Origin: Ponticaulis sp.
Lineage (GTDB): Bacteria > Pseudomonadota > Alphaproteobacteria > Caulobacterales > Hyphomonadaceae
DNA: 64,000 nucleotides
Reading direction: 5' to 3'
NCBI GenBank assembly: GCA_002723155.1
Contig: PBNO01000010.1
Span: forward strand, 98,164-162,163
Part shown: positions 1 through 8,861 of the stretch, one piece after another
Position numbering within the stretch: position 1 is the first letter of the stretch
Layout: every line of letters begins with the position of its first letter
The notes under the pieces: model-generated
Told to the model about the DNA's origin: nothing
Seen by the model: only the letters and a program-made list of their open reading frames with translations
Databases searched by the model: none
Position numbers and translations under genes: made by a program

Positions 1-2
1 GG

Positions 3-566
3 AATGCAGATTCCCAGCCGCCCAGAGAAGGTAGCCTTACCCAGTTTTACTGGCTCTGGACGCCTTGTAACTTCGAAAATGCTGTGGCCTTCTCTCACAC
101 GAATGATGACGAGTATGGCCGCCCGTGGAACCGGCGTGCAGGTACGCAGATCATTGGCGAACCCCTTCGTGAGTATGACGAGGTCGAGTATCGCTATGAG
201 TGGTCACCGAACACACGCCGTATCGCATCATTGATCGCAGATATGAGTAGTGAAGCGGGGCGCGCCGAGCTTGAGTTCACCCCGTTTAAAACCTTCTACA
301 TGACAGGCCTTGGTTACGGGCACCCGCAATGGGGACATGGCAAGGATCAGGGCGATGACGCTTTTGCCTATGACGTGATGGAGGCCGAAGCCTGTACGCC
401 GTTCGATCCGTTGTGCCTGCACATTCAGGCGCTCGCAAAGACAGAGCTTACAATAGACGGCGAAACTCATTCCGGCATTGGCGTTGTCGAGCAGTTCTTT
501 GTCGGTCGGCATGACCGTACGGGCATGCTGGATGGTCTGGCTGTCTTGCCGGAGGGCGAGCGATGA
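3..566 (+). CDS. DUF7064-like protein, 5' truncated by window edge
   Basis: The reading frame is open from the left edge, so the N-terminus is missing; about 187 residues are visible. An aromatic-rich stretch (QFYWLWTPCNFENAVAF) is followed by a GYGHPQWGHG motif and a C-terminal part with GIGVVEQFF. This pattern resembles the DUF7065/DUF7064 lipocalin-like proteins often annotated as hypothetical in sphingomonads and related Alphaproteobacteria; that assignment is from memory of the family. The stop codon overlaps the start of the downstream phosphotransferase by four bases (ATGA), which suggests translational coupling and a shared, probably catabolic, role. The substrate is unknown. An internal GTG at 84 is not needed as a start because the frame continues upstream. 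Confidence 0.6.
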   Translation, partial: NADSQPPREGSLTQFYWLWTPCNFENAVAFSHTNDDEYGRPWNRRAGTQIIGEPLREYDEVEYRYEWSPNTRRIASLIADMSSEAGRAELEFTPFKTFYMTGLGYGHPQWGHGKDQGDDAFAYDVMEAEACTPFDPLCLHIQALAKTELTIDGETHSGIGVVEQFFVGRHDRTGMLDGLAVLPEGER

Positions 567-1594
567 GCGGGCCGGATATTGATGCGCGTTGGCTCTCCAG
601 CTGCCTTGGACAGGGGCGCAATGATTTGCGCGGCGTGAGCTGGTCACCGGTGGGAACGGGGCAGGTGGCCGCCAGCTATCGCGGTGAACTCGACTGGGCG
701 AAGGGTGACGCGCCGGAGACGATCGTCGTCAAATGCCCGAGCGAGAACGAGCAGAGCCGCGCCACAGGGTTTCACTATGGCCTCTATGAAAAGGAGGTCG
801 CCTGGTATCGCGAGCTTCGTCAGCAATCAGAAATAAACTGCCCTAAATGTTACGGAACGCATTTCGATCAGGAAAAATCAGAATTCTTTCTGGTTCTGGA
901 GGACTGCTCACCGGCACGTCAGGGAGATCAGCTGGCCGGCGCGAGCGTTGATGAGGTGCGTGCCGGTGTGATCGAGCTGGCATGCCTGCATTCCGCATTT
1001 TTCGATGATGACAGTATCAATCAGAACCCTGCCACCGCGTTGACGCCTGAAGACATTCAATTGCGGTCCGGTCTTTTCCTACAGTTCTGGACGCCTTTTC
1101 GCGAACGTTATGCGACGCGGCTTGATGGTGCGCTTCTGGAAATGGGGGACCGTCTTGTTGCCCGCTACGACCAGTTCGATACGCGCCCGCTCAAACATTT
1201 CAGCCTGGTGCATGGTGACTTCCGTCTGGATAACCTTCTCTTCCGCGATGGTGCGCGCCCGTTTGTTCTGGATTGGCAGACCCTCGTTGCAGGCTGTCCG
1301 ATGAAGGACGTTGCCTATTTCATTGGGACGAGCTTTGCCTCACCTGATGATCGGCGCGCCCATGAGGATGATCTCTTGCAGACCTATTTTGCAAAGCTGC
1401 GTGAACTTGGCGTTGTAGCCGACGAAGACGCGCTGATCAGGGATTACCGGATTGAAGCGCTGACAGGTCTTACAATGGCGGTGGTGTCCAGCATGCTGGT
1501 TGAACGTACCGAGCGCGGCGATGAGATGTTCGCTCTCATGGCCGAGCGCCCGGGCTATCAGGCGCTTGAGCTCGATAGCGTGTCCCTGTTTTAG
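563..1594 (+). CDS. APH/ecdysteroid kinase-like phosphotransferase
   Basis: A 343-residue protein of the aminoglycoside phosphotransferase / EcKinase-like fold. The catalytic loop is clear: HGDFRLDN with H217, D219 and N224, followed by the metal-binding Asp of VLDWQ at D237. An N-terminal kinase-like lobe has GQVAASYRGEL and a candidate ATP Lys in TIVVKCPSE. Such proteins phosphorylate hydroxylated small molecules, not normally proteins. It is coupled by an ATGA overlap to the DUF7064-like gene, a pairing that recurs in genomes degrading steroids or aromatics, so a natural-product kinase is more likely than antibiotic resistance. The substrate cannot be deduced. Confidence 0.85.
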   Translation: MSGPDIDARWLSSCLGQGRNDLRGVSWSPVGTGQVAASYRGELDWAKGDAPETIVVKCPSENEQSRATGFHYGLYEKEVAWYRELRQQSEINCPKCYGTHFDQEKSEFFLVLEDCSPARQGDQLAGASVDEVRAGVIELACLHSAFFDDDSINQNPATALTPEDIQLRSGLFLQFWTPFRERYATRLDGALLEMGDRLVARYDQFDTRPLKHFSLVHGDFRLDNLLFRDGARPFVLDWQTLVAGCPMKDVAYFIGTSFASPDDRRAHEDDLLQTYFAKLRELGVVADEDALIRDYRIEALTGLTMAVVSSMLVERTERGDEMFALMAERPGYQALELDSVSLF

Positions 1595-1611
1595 GATGCA
1601 AGGCGGGGCGC

Positions 1612-2499
1612 TTAGGTTCCTTTGAAGAAGTATGCCAGATGTTCGCTGACCTCCTCCGGCTTTTCCAGTTGCAGGAAGTGCCCCGCTCCCTGAACCTCGA
1701 TATGGGTAATACCCTTTGGGAAGTCGTCCGGTCTGATGGCAGAACGAAACGCATCAGCCAGAATGCAGCCATCGCTTGCGCCATTCATGGCTACGGTCGG
1801 AACACTGATTGGTGCGGCGACCAGATGCGCTGTCTTCGGCTCAGGGGCGCCGCTCATAGCGCGATAATATGATAAAGCGGCTTCCAGCACTTTCGGCCTG
1901 GAGAACGTCTCTTTCATGATCGAAAGGTCTGTCGCGGGTATATCCCATTCGGGTGACCATGTGCGCCAGAGGTCTTCCAGATATGCAAAGTCATCTCGGC
2001 GGATTTCATCTTCAGCGATTCCAACCTGCTGAAAGAAGCGCATGTAGGCAGAGGCGTCGCGCTGGGCTTCATTGGTCATGATGGCCTCAACCAAACGCGC
2101 GGACGGTGGTACTGCAAGCAGGCTCAGAGACTTTATCTTGTCGGGTGCCATTCTGGTGGCCGCGTAGGCAAGCGTCGATCCCCAGTCATGCCCTACAATG
2201 TGAACCGGATCGGAGCCGAGCAAGTTAATCGCTGCGACGACATCTGCGGCCGTTTCTGCCAGCTGATAATCTGAAATCTCGATTTGCGATGACGGTTGGG
2301 AGGAGGGCTCATACCCGCGCAGGGTCAGCGCAACAGCACGAAATCCGGAGGCTGCCAGATGAGGCATGACCTTCGCCCAGCTCGCTGGTGTATCGGGAAA
2401 GCCGTGTAGCAGGAGCGCTGTCGGGCCTTCACCCATTTCCCAGCAGGAAAATGTCAGGTCACGCATTTCAAGCTGCCGGTGGAGTGCGCCGTCAATCAT
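1612..2499 (-). CDS. alpha/beta hydrolase, epoxide hydrolase-like
   Basis: A 295-residue soluble alpha/beta hydrolase without signal peptide. The oxyanion segment HGFPDTPASW is at residues 32-41, the nucleophile is the Asp of GHDWGS (D105) and the catalytic His is in GAGHF (about H274). An Asp nucleophile after GH and the HGFPD motif are typical of epoxide hydrolases and haloalkane dehalogenases; without the halide-binding residues I can only say epoxide hydrolase-like. It converges on the phosphotransferase with a gap of only 17 bases and is a single-gene unit. Start ATG at 2499 lies shortly after a GGGAAGGACATCTGA leader, giving a usable ribosome site. Confidence 0.85.
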   Translation of the reverse strand: MIDGALHRQLEMRDLTFSCWEMGEGPTALLLHGFPDTPASWAKVMPHLAASGFRAVALTLRGYEPSSQPSSQIEISDYQLAETAADVVAAINLLGSDPVHIVGHDWGSTLAYAATRMAPDKIKSLSLLAVPPSARLVEAIMTNEAQRDASAYMRFFQQVGIAEDEIRRDDFAYLEDLWRTWSPEWDIPATDLSIMKETFSRPKVLEAALSYYRAMSGAPEPKTAHLVAAPISVPTVAMNGASDGCILADAFRSAIRPDDFPKGITHIEVQGAGHFLQLEKPEEVSEHLAYFFKGT

Positions 2500-2763
2500 T
2501 CAGATGTCCTTCCCGGGATGTGGGAGCATGAATTGCTCCGCTGATTATCCGGTAGATGCTAGCGGTCAAATTCGCGGAAGGACAGGCTTGTTTCGGTTAG
2601 GGGAACGGGCCGCTGCGCGGCGTGAGGCAGGGCCAACACTATTCATTCCTAAATTCGTGCCACCGGCTGATGGGTGCCAGCTTTTGGCTGCAGCCTTGAG
2701 CGCGATCCATCGCGCTGGCGCAGCCAGTGCGGGTGATCAAAACGTGGAAACACAATTTTCCCT
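2500..2763. other. intergenic stretch without a supported gene
   Basis: About 260 bases between the alpha/beta hydrolase start and the tRNA-Val terminator. No frame here has both a plausible ribosome site and coding character. GC-rich short repeats (for example GGCCGCTGCGCGGC) occur but form no convincing element. The hydrolase promoter should lie in the left part. Confidence 0.4.
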
Positions 2764-2788
2764 AAAATCGATCCACTGGATCGATTTT
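2764..2788 (-). terminator. perfect palindrome, likely terminator of tRNA-Val
   Basis: A 25-base perfect inverted repeat with 12-base arms (AAAATCGATCCA and its complement) around one central base. It lies 26 bases downstream of the tRNA-Val 3' end on the minus strand and ends in a run of T, as expected of an intrinsic terminator. A protein-binding palindrome is the alternative. Confidence 0.55.
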
Positions 2789-2814
2789 CATTTTCACAGA
2801 AAATGCCGGGAAAA

Positions 2815-2889
<75 letters not shown>

Positions 2890-2987
2890 ACTCTGGCGAA
2901 GCACGGAAAATTACCGTGTTTCGGGAAGCGGTCATAAATCACAAAGCTTATGCGCTCGTCAATTCCAAACTGCGTGGAAAATGCAGG

Positions 2988-3800
2988 CTAAGGCGCAGTT
3001 TTTGAAAGCCGCTGTGAGAGCACGATCGCAAGGCTGGTCGCGACATTGAGGCTATCGACCTCGTTGGACATGGGAATGCGGATGGCCTCGCCGCGCGCGA
3101 TCAGCTCGTCCGGCAGGCCGGGTCCCTCCGGCCCGAGTATAATGGCAAGCTTTTCGGGCTGTTCGACCTCATAGAGTGAGGTCGCTGTCCTGCCCGGTGT
3201 CAGGGGCCAGAGCGTATAGCCGGACGCTTCCAAAACATTGAAAATTTCGTCGGCCGCCGCGCCATGATGAAAGGGGAGCCAGAGCGCGGTTCCGGCTGAT
3301 ACACGGATGGATTTCCGGTAGAGTGGATCGCAGCTCGTCTCGTCCAGAATGATCGCGTCACCACCGAGCGCAGCGCTATTGCGAAACAGCGCGCCAGCAT
3401 TGTCGTGATTTGAAAGGCCGATGGCGACGACGAGCGTGCTGTGGCCATCAGTTTTCAGCCAGTCTGAAAGCGGTGCGGCGTCATCCTTGCGTCCGCAGGC
3501 AAGAATGCCGCGATGGATCGGGAAGCCGACAATCTGGTCCATGACGGGCTGGTCTGCCGTGTAGACCGGAACATCATCCGCTAGATTCTCAAGAAGGGGC
3601 GCGAGGACAGGCAGGCGCCCGGTTTCCAGAAATATGCTGTCAGGTTTGAAACGTGACCGGCTCAGAAACACATCCAGTGTAACCTTGCCTTCAACGATAA
3701 ATTTGCCATCGCGCCCTGTGAGGTCGCGCTCGCGCACGGATGTATAGTCCGCTATGCGTGGGTCCTCCGGACTTGTAATTCTGACAGGCGCTAAACTCAT
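2988..3800 (-). CDS. TrmH/SpoU family RNA 2'-O-methyltransferase
   Basis: A 270-residue SPOUT-class methyltransferase. The conserved C-terminal knot motifs are intact: ILGPEGPGL (motif 2) and IPMSNEVDSLNVATSLAI (motif 3), which bind S-adenosylmethionine and form the dimer interface. An N-terminal substrate-binding region (about residues 10-100) precedes the SPOUT domain. It probably 2'-O-methylates a ribose in rRNA or tRNA; TrmH, RlmB and TsnR-like members share these motifs, so the target base is not assignable. It begins about 45 bases beyond the stop of the RcnB-like gene on the same strand and may be co-transcribed with it. Confidence 0.9.
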   Translation of the reverse strand: MSLAPVRITSPEDPRIADYTSVRERDLTGRDGKFIVEGKVTLDVFLSRSRFKPDSIFLETGRLPVLAPLLENLADDVPVYTADQPVMDQIVGFPIHRGILACGRKDDAAPLSDWLKTDGHSTLVVAIGLSNHDNAGALFRNSAALGGDAIILDETSCDPLYRKSIRVSAGTALWLPFHHGAAADEIFNVLEASGYTLWPLTPGRTATSLYEVEQPEKLAIILGPEGPGLPDELIARGEAIRIPMSNEVDSLNVATSLAIVLSQRLSKTAP

Positions 3801-3846
3801 GAGAGGCTTATGCGCCGCGTCAGACTATAGGGCAATATTCGTCGGA

Positions 3847-4182
3847 TTATGAGATGGCTGCGCCACCTGCAATGTCGCGAATGACCAGCTCGACGAGGCC
3901 GCTATCAGGGCGCACCAGATAGGCATCATCATCGATAAGAACCCATTCCTGACCGCGCGGGGCTGACGGCAAACCATAGGCGTAATAATCCTGCCAGTCG
4001 CGCACGCCAAACTCTACAGGGATGACGTCGCCGCGGTCGTAAGTCATGCTGACTTCAGGGGCTTGTGGAGCGAAATAATCAGCCGGTTCCGGCTGGACTG
4101 ATGTTGCCGGGTCTTCGGCAAAAGCCATCGGGGAAAGTGTAAGAAGGGCCATTGCCAGGCCAAGGTTCATGAGGGGGCGCAT
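3847..4182 (-). CDS. RcnB-like periplasmic protein
   Basis: A 111-residue protein with a cleavable signal peptide (hydrophobic residues 5-20, cleavage after AFA). The mature part has the RcnB-type pattern: a YDRGDVIP segment, a DWQDYYAYGLPSAPRGQEW core and a C-terminal hydrophobic strand (SGLVELVIRDIAGG). RcnB in enterobacteria is a periplasmic protein affecting nickel/cobalt efflux; here no RcnA exporter is nearby, so the link to metals is only by family. Start is well supported by GGAGATATTCAC before the ATG. A second RcnB-like gene lies at 18150-18521. Confidence 0.7.
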   Translation of the reverse strand: MRPLMNLGLAMALLTLSPMAFAEDPATSVQPEPADYFAPQAPEVSMTYDRGDVIPVEFGVRDWQDYYAYGLPSAPRGQEWVLIDDDAYLVRPDSGLVELVIRDIAGGAAIS

Positions 4183-4257
4183 GTGAATATCTCCGTTGCT
4201 TAATCAACGGAGGAACCCGCAAACGGTTCCGCATTTTCTGGTTGTTGTGCCTGGCGC

Positions 4258-4452
4258 TTATTCGCTGACGGGCTGGTCGGCAATGCCGCTCAGATAGCTA
4301 TCGTCATCAATACGGGGATCGGCCTGCGAAAGAATAAGGTTCGGGCATTTGTCCGATCCGGCCTTTTCAATGGCTTCGCGGCTTATTTTGGCCACCCCGG
4401 CATCTGAACCAAATTGCAGATGCCGTGAGTCGCGAATGTTTGACTGTGTCAT
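4258..4452 (-). CDS. small hypothetical protein, 64 residues
   Basis: I do not recognise a family. The 64-residue product is hydrophilic, with a single Cys and an acidic C-terminal third (QADPRIDDDSYL). It has no signal peptide or membrane segment. Support for translation comes from a strong ribosome site (GGGAGAG with a short spacer before ATG) and its place between rpoH and the RcnB-like gene on the same strand. Confidence 0.5.
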   Translation of the reverse strand: MTQSNIRDSRHLQFGSDAGVAKISREAIEKAGSDKCPNLILSQADPRIDDDSYLSGIADQPVSE

Positions 4453-4523
4453 GTGTTCTCTCCCGGAGAATGCGTGTTGTCCCCACGCCTATAGGGAGAG
4501 AATGGAGCGAAATTCTAAAAAAA

Positions 4524-5414
4524 CTATGGCTTAAGCGGGAGGCCTTCTTCTTTTGCCGCCCGAACCATAGCTTTTTGCAGTTTTTCAAACGCGCGCACTT
4601 CAATCTGACGGATACGTTCGCGGGAGACATTGTAGACCTTGGAGAGGTCTTCCAGTGTCACCGGTTCGTCTTTCAAACGGCGCTCCGTGATGATGTGCTT
4701 TTCACGATCATTCAGATCTTCCATCGCGCGTTCCAGAAGCGTCATGCGCGCATCGAATTCCTGACGGTCCGCAAACTCACGGGCCTGACCCGGATTAGCT
4801 TCATCTTCCAGCCAGTCCTGCCACTCGCCATCGCCTTCCGTACCGCCGATTGGCGCGTTGAGAGAGGCATCAGACGCAGACATGCGCCCATTCATGGAAA
4901 TGACTTCGTCTTCGGAGACGTTGAGGCGGGTCGCGATTTCTGTGACCTGTTCCGGACGCAGATCGCCGCTTTCAATCGCGTTGATCTCGCCTTTAATGCG
5001 GCGCAGGTTGAAGAAGAGCTTTTTCTGAGCGGCAGTCGTGCCGAGTTTTACCAGAGACCAGCTACGCAGAATATATTCCTGAATAGAGGCGCGAATCCAC
5101 CACATCGCGTAAGTCGCGAGGCGGAAGCCTTTATCCGGATCGAATTTTTTGACGGCCTGCATCAGGCCCACATTGCCTTCTGACACCACTTCAGCCATCG
5201 GCAGGCCGTAGCCGCGATAGCCCATCGCGATCTTGGCGACGAGGCGGAGGTGAGAGGTCACCATTTTTTCTGCAGCTTCAGAGTCTTCGTGTTCCTGCCA
5301 GCTTTTCGCCAGCATGAATTCTTCCTCTTTGGAAAGCATTGGAAATTTGCGGATTTCGGTCAGATACCGAGAAAGGCCCTGTTCAGGTGACAGAGCGACT
5401 GATGTCCCAGCCAT
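4524..5414 (-). CDS. rpoH: heat-shock sigma factor RpoH (sigma-32)
   Basis: A 296-residue sigma-70 family factor directing RNA polymerase to heat-shock promoters. Region 2 contains GNVGLMQAVKKFDPDKGFRL with TYAMWWIRASIQEYILRSWS (about residues 80-120), and the RpoH box QKKLFFNLR sits at residues 130-138, which separates RpoH from RpoD and RpoS. Region 4 with NVSRERIRQIEVRAFEKLQ is at the C-terminus. I chose the ATG at 5414 over an upstream in-frame ATG at 5429 because GGGAGG lies seven bases before it. Many Alphaproteobacteria carry several rpoH copies; only this one is in the window. Confidence 0.96.
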   Translation of the reverse strand: MAGTSVALSPEQGLSRYLTEIRKFPMLSKEEEFMLAKSWQEHEDSEAAEKMVTSHLRLVAKIAMGYRGYGLPMAEVVSEGNVGLMQAVKKFDPDKGFRLATYAMWWIRASIQEYILRSWSLVKLGTTAAQKKLFFNLRRIKGEINAIESGDLRPEQVTEIATRLNVSEDEVISMNGRMSASDASLNAPIGGTEGDGEWQDWLEDEANPGQAREFADRQEFDARMTLLERAMEDLNDREKHIITERRLKDEPVTLEDLSKVYNVSRERIRQIEVRAFEKLQKAMVRAAKEEGLPLKP

Positions 5415-5540
5415 GTATATACCTCCCATGAAAGACTCGCCTACTCACTAAGTGACGTTTGCGAACGTTCCAGGTTTCAAAAAAATCGCCCATCTGAGAT
5501 GCAGCAATCAACCATGCATGCCCCGTCAGCATCGGCAGCA

Positions 5541-5559
5541 TACCTACGCTATGTAGGTA
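5541..5559. promoter_or_regulatory. inverted repeat upstream of rpoH
   Basis: TACCTAC and GTAGGTA form 7-base perfect arms with a 5-base spacer, about 127 bases before the rpoH start and 160 bases before the chemoreceptor start. It could be an operator for either gene. No known consensus is matched. Confidence 0.3.
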
Positions 5560-5718
5560 CAATCCTAATCGATTGAACCCGTTCTTGCCAAAAAAGAAAC
5601 GCAAAATTTGGTAACGTTAGGCTGATGTGTTCGTGAGCTTTCTCTCCCTTCAGTAGAATAAAGTTAACCAGAGTGCGGTATATGTTAGCGATATTCACAA
5701 CCTTCGCGGGAGACGCAG

Positions 5719-8070
5719 GTGCTGCAACGAACATTATCATCCCTTCCTATTAAATGGAAAATGGGTCTGGCGGTCGCATTACCGATCCTGGGCCTCACAT
5801 TTTTTGCGCTTATTTTTTGTTATAGTCAGTGGAAAACCGTCGAAAGCATGCGCCATACTGTGCAGCTGACCGGCTTCTCCCGGTCTGTCAGTGAACTCGT
5901 GCATGAATTGCAGGTCGAGCGCGGGCGTACGGCGGCTTTTATCGGCTCGGGTAAATCTGCGCAGGCAGGTTCGCAGCTGGAAACGCAGTCGCGCCGCGCT
6001 GATCAGTTTCGATCTAACTTTATCTCGGCTGCAGATGATTTTGCCGGACAGCTGACGACTGATTTGCAGCGCGAGCACGTGCAGCATGCTCGCTCCTCTC
6101 TACAGGCTCTGGATGCGCATCGCGAACGCGTGCGCCGTGAAAACCTGCCTGTGCCGCAGGCTGTCGGTCCATACACAGAGGTCATCAACCGTCTGATTAC
6201 GCTGATCGCGGATGAGGCAACGCTAGTGGGCGATGCTGATCTGGCGGGCGCGTTGCAGGGGCTTCTTCAGCTCACCTATGCGAAAGAAGCGGCTGGTCTC
6301 GAGCGTGCACGCGGCAGCGCGGTGCTCGCCTCCGGGGCGATCAATGATACAGCGCATGAGGCGCTGATCGCGCTGAACAGCCAGCAACAGCAAATGCTCT
6401 CCAATTATCGCTCTGCCATGAGTGACGACTGGACTTCAGTGCTGGACCGTTTGGAAGAAAGCGCGACCAGTCAGCGAATTTCCGATATTCGCGAGAACCT
6501 GCATCGCGCGGGTTATGATGGCCAGCTGCCGGATGTCACGAGCAATGAATGGTTTGATCTGACGACGAGCCGCATCGAGCAGATGATGGATATCACAGAT
6601 GCGGTATCCGAACATATTCTGGCTGTGGCGACAGAAAAGCAGAACAATCTGACCATGGTGGTCTGGGCCGTTGTTGCAGGTTCTGTGCTACTCACTCTGC
6701 TGACGATTGTGGTGTCTTATGTTCTGGTGTCCAGCATCGTGAAGCCGATGGCGAGCATCACAAATTCTCTGGACGAACTATCTAAAGGCGCAACGGATCT
6801 GAAAATTGCGGGTACAGACCGCGGCGATGAGATTGGCGTTCTGGCGCGTGCAGCCCGCCAGTTCATGGAAATGTCCCGCCAGCGCGAAGCGCTTATGAGG
6901 CAGAATTCCGAGAACGAACAGAAAGCGCTGGTTGAGCGCCGTCAGGTGCTGGACCGTATGGCGCATGAAGTGAAAGAAGCGACGCACGCGACGGTATCCA
7001 AAATCGTTGTGACGGCTGAAGATCTTGCGTCAAATGCCGATAGCATGCGTACACGCCTGTCCGATGCGTCTTCGAATGCAAGCAAGGCCAATCAGGCGAC
7101 TTCAGAGTCTCTGGACGGTACGCAGCGGGCTTCTGATCTGGCTGACGAACTCAATGCGGCTATCGCAGAAGTGGCTGAAAGCATTATGCGCGGCGATAAA
7201 ATGGCGCGTGATACTGTCCAGCTGGCTGTCGACTCCCGCCAGACAGTCGAAGAACTGGATGAGGCAACCCAGCAGATTGGCGACTTTGTTCGCGTGATCA
7301 CAGAGCTTGCCGAGCAGACAAATCTGCTTGCCCTCAACGCCACGATTGAGTCCGCACGTGCAGGTGAACACGGCAAAGGCTTTGCTGTCGTGGCGTCCGA
7401 GATCAAACAGCTGGCTTCGCAGACCAATACATCTGCGACGCAAATCACTGAGCGTGTGGGGCAGATTCAGTCGCGCACCCGTACGGCTGTTGATGCGATC
7501 AACCGTATCTCGTCTTCCATCGAACAGCTGGGCGGTGTGACGTCGTCTGTCGCTGCGGCGGTTGAAGAACAGCGTGCTTCGACGGACTCCTTTACCGGCT
7601 TCCTGAATAGTAATCGTGCGGCGATTGAAGATGTGGCGCGTCAGGTTGCTGACCTCACGCGTATCACGCAGGAAACTGCCGATAGCGCGACGACTATGGC
7701 GCGCCAGGTCGATGACATGACGTCAGCATCACGGTCGGCGAATGAGGAGATTCCGGAAATCGTCCAGCGGGCGGTTGCGGCGGCGGATAATCGTGGCGCG
7801 CCGCGTACTAAGACGGATCAGGCGGTCACGGTGACTCAGAACAATGCGTCGCGTCAGGCAGTGTTGAAGGATGTGTCTACCAGTGGTGCGCGCCTAGATC
7901 AGCCGAGCCGTGGCCGATTCAATGTGACGCTTCCTGATCATATGGGTACGGTCAATGCGCAGACAGCATGGTCCAGCGACACGGAGTCCGGTGTGAAGTT
8001 TGATGAAAACCTCTCCGGAAATCTGATGGAACGCCTGATCGCAATGGCTAAGAAAGACAGCGCTGCATGA
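5719..8070 (+). CDS. methyl-accepting chemotaxis protein with NIT domain and PilZ-like tail
   Basis: A 783-residue inner-membrane chemoreceptor. TM1 is at about residues 14-35; the periplasmic part carries the NIT (nitrate/nitrite sensing) signature [14 protein letters not shown] at 62-75; TM2 is at about 308-340, followed by HAMP. The signalling hairpin tip is typical ([20 protein letters not shown], near residues 525-545). The last 75 residues are PilZ-like ([10 protein letters not shown], later SGVKFDE), but the usual paired arginines before DxSxxG are not seen, so c-di-GMP binding is doubtful. Start is GTG, chosen because GGGAG lies six bases upstream. No che genes are nearby. Transcription ends at the hairpin at 8095. 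Confidence 0.9.
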   Translation: MLQRTLSSLPIKWKMGLAVALPILGLTFFALIFCYSQWKTVESMRHTVQLTGFSRSVSELVHELQVERGRTAAFIGSGKSAQAGSQLETQSRRADQFRSNFISAADDFAGQLTTDLQREHVQHARSSLQALDAHRERVRRENLPVPQAVGPYTEVINRLITLIADEATLVGDADLAGALQGLLQLTYAKEAAGLERARGSAVLASGAINDTAHEALIALNSQQQQMLSNYRSAMSDDWTSVLDRLEESATSQRISDIRENLHRAGYDGQLPDVTSNEWFDLTTSRIEQMMDITDAVSEHILAVATEKQNNLTMVVWAVVAGSVLLTLLTIVVSYVLVSSIVKPMASITNSLDELSKGATDLKIAGTDRGDEIGVLARAARQFMEMSRQREALMRQNSENEQKALVERRQVLDRMAHEVKEATHATVSKIVVTAEDLASNADSMRTRLSDASSNASKANQATSESLDGTQRASDLADELNAAIAEVAESIMRGDKMARDTVQLAVDSRQTVEELDEATQQIGDFVRVITELAEQTNLLALNATIESARAGEHGKGFAVVASEIKQLASQTNTSATQITERVGQIQSRTRTAVDAINRISSSIEQLGGVTSSVAAAVEEQRASTDSFTGFLNSNRAAIEDVARQVADLTRITQETADSATTMARQVDDMTSASRSANEEIPEIVQRAVAAADNRGAPRTKTDQAVTVTQNNASRQAVLKDVSTSGARLDQPSRGRFNVTLPDHMGTVNAQTAWSSDTESGVKFDENLSGNLMERLIAMAKKDSAA

Positions 8071-8094
8071 TCAGATGCATCGCGCAGGAAAATG

Positions 8095-8122
8095 AAAAAC
8101 GGGGCCATCTGGCCCCGTTTTT
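8095..8122. terminator. bidirectional terminator between chemoreceptor and sodC
   Basis: A 12-base-pair stem (AAAAACGGGGCC and its complement) with loop ATCT, ending in a T run on the plus strand and, read in reverse, on the minus strand. It lies between convergent genes and serves both. Confidence 0.9.
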
Positions 8123-8129
8123 TGTTTGC

Positions 8130-8708
8130 TTAGTTGATGACTGCGCAAGCGACCCTTGGTCCCGCTCCGCCAATAGGCTGGGACATATGATCGTCCTCAT
8201 CAGCGTGAATAATCAGCGCTGCGCCGTCGTCATCGAGAAGTTCTGCGCCGGTTGTGAGCGTTGTGAAGGCTTCATAGCCAGCCGAACCGTTTGCTGCGAC
8301 CCAGATATTCGGAATGTCGCCGCCTTCCGGGCCAGCCGGATTGAGCAGGCCGTGACCACCTTCAATCTTACCGATATGGCCGCCAGAGTTCGTGAATGTG
8401 CCAATGTCAGAGCAATCGCCGACCTGGTGCAGGTGCAGGCCGTGCCAGCCCGGCTCAAGCGAACCCGGCTGCACCGTCACGCGCAATAGAACGCCATTCG
8501 GGCCTTCAATCAGATTGACGTCGCCAATCTCCGCGCCATCGACGCCGGTCAGCGTGCCGCGCGCATTCAACATGCTTGGCAGGCTCTCGCCGGATGTTTC
8601 TGTCGGCAGCGGCGTTTCTGGTGCTGGGTCTGTTTGTGGGGTTTCGGCCTGTGAACAGGCGGTCATGAAAAGTGCAGTAGCTGCGGTGAGCAGCAGTTTG
8701 TTCGTCAT
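8130..8708 (-). CDS. sodC: Cu/Zn superoxide dismutase, lipoprotein form
   Basis: A 192-residue periplasmic or outer-membrane superoxide dismutase. The N-terminus is a lipoprotein signal with lipobox FMTAC, followed by a Pro/Thr-rich linker. Copper and zinc ligands are visible in GLHLHQVGDC, GGHIGK, HGLLNPAGPEGGD and DDHMSQPIGG, and the C-terminal GPRVACAVI supplies the active-site Arg and the second disulfide Cys. The protein detoxifies superoxide outside the cytoplasm. It is a single gene with its own divergent promoter region shared with the gene at 8862. Confidence 0.94.
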   Translation of the reverse strand: MTNKLLLTAATALFMTACSQAETPQTDPAPETPLPTETSGESLPSMLNARGTLTGVDGAEIGDVNLIEGPNGVLLRVTVQPGSLEPGWHGLHLHQVGDCSDIGTFTNSGGHIGKIEGGHGLLNPAGPEGGDIPNIWVAANGSAGYEAFTTLTTGAELLDDDGAALIIHADEDDHMSQPIGGAGPRVACAVIN

Positions 8709-8861
8709 GTCTGGTCTTCCCTTGTTGGGTGCTTAACGCAGACTGACAGGCCTGGTTCCGACGTAAAGCTAAAAAAGATGTATTCGGGTACAGACCGAAA
8801 TATGCGCGTTTTTCAGTCTTGGCTTCTCATGTGCTAGATTGGGGCAAACCGGGAGGGATGG

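Noticed and set aside
563-1594. Aminoglycoside resistance gene
   Set aside because: The fold is shared, but the context (DUF7064-like partner, chromosomal housekeeping genes) favours a metabolic kinase.
4425-5183. Long plus-strand frame opposite rpoH
   Set aside because: It is antisense to a well-supported sigma factor, with no ribosome site or family match; typical mirror frame in GC-rich DNA.
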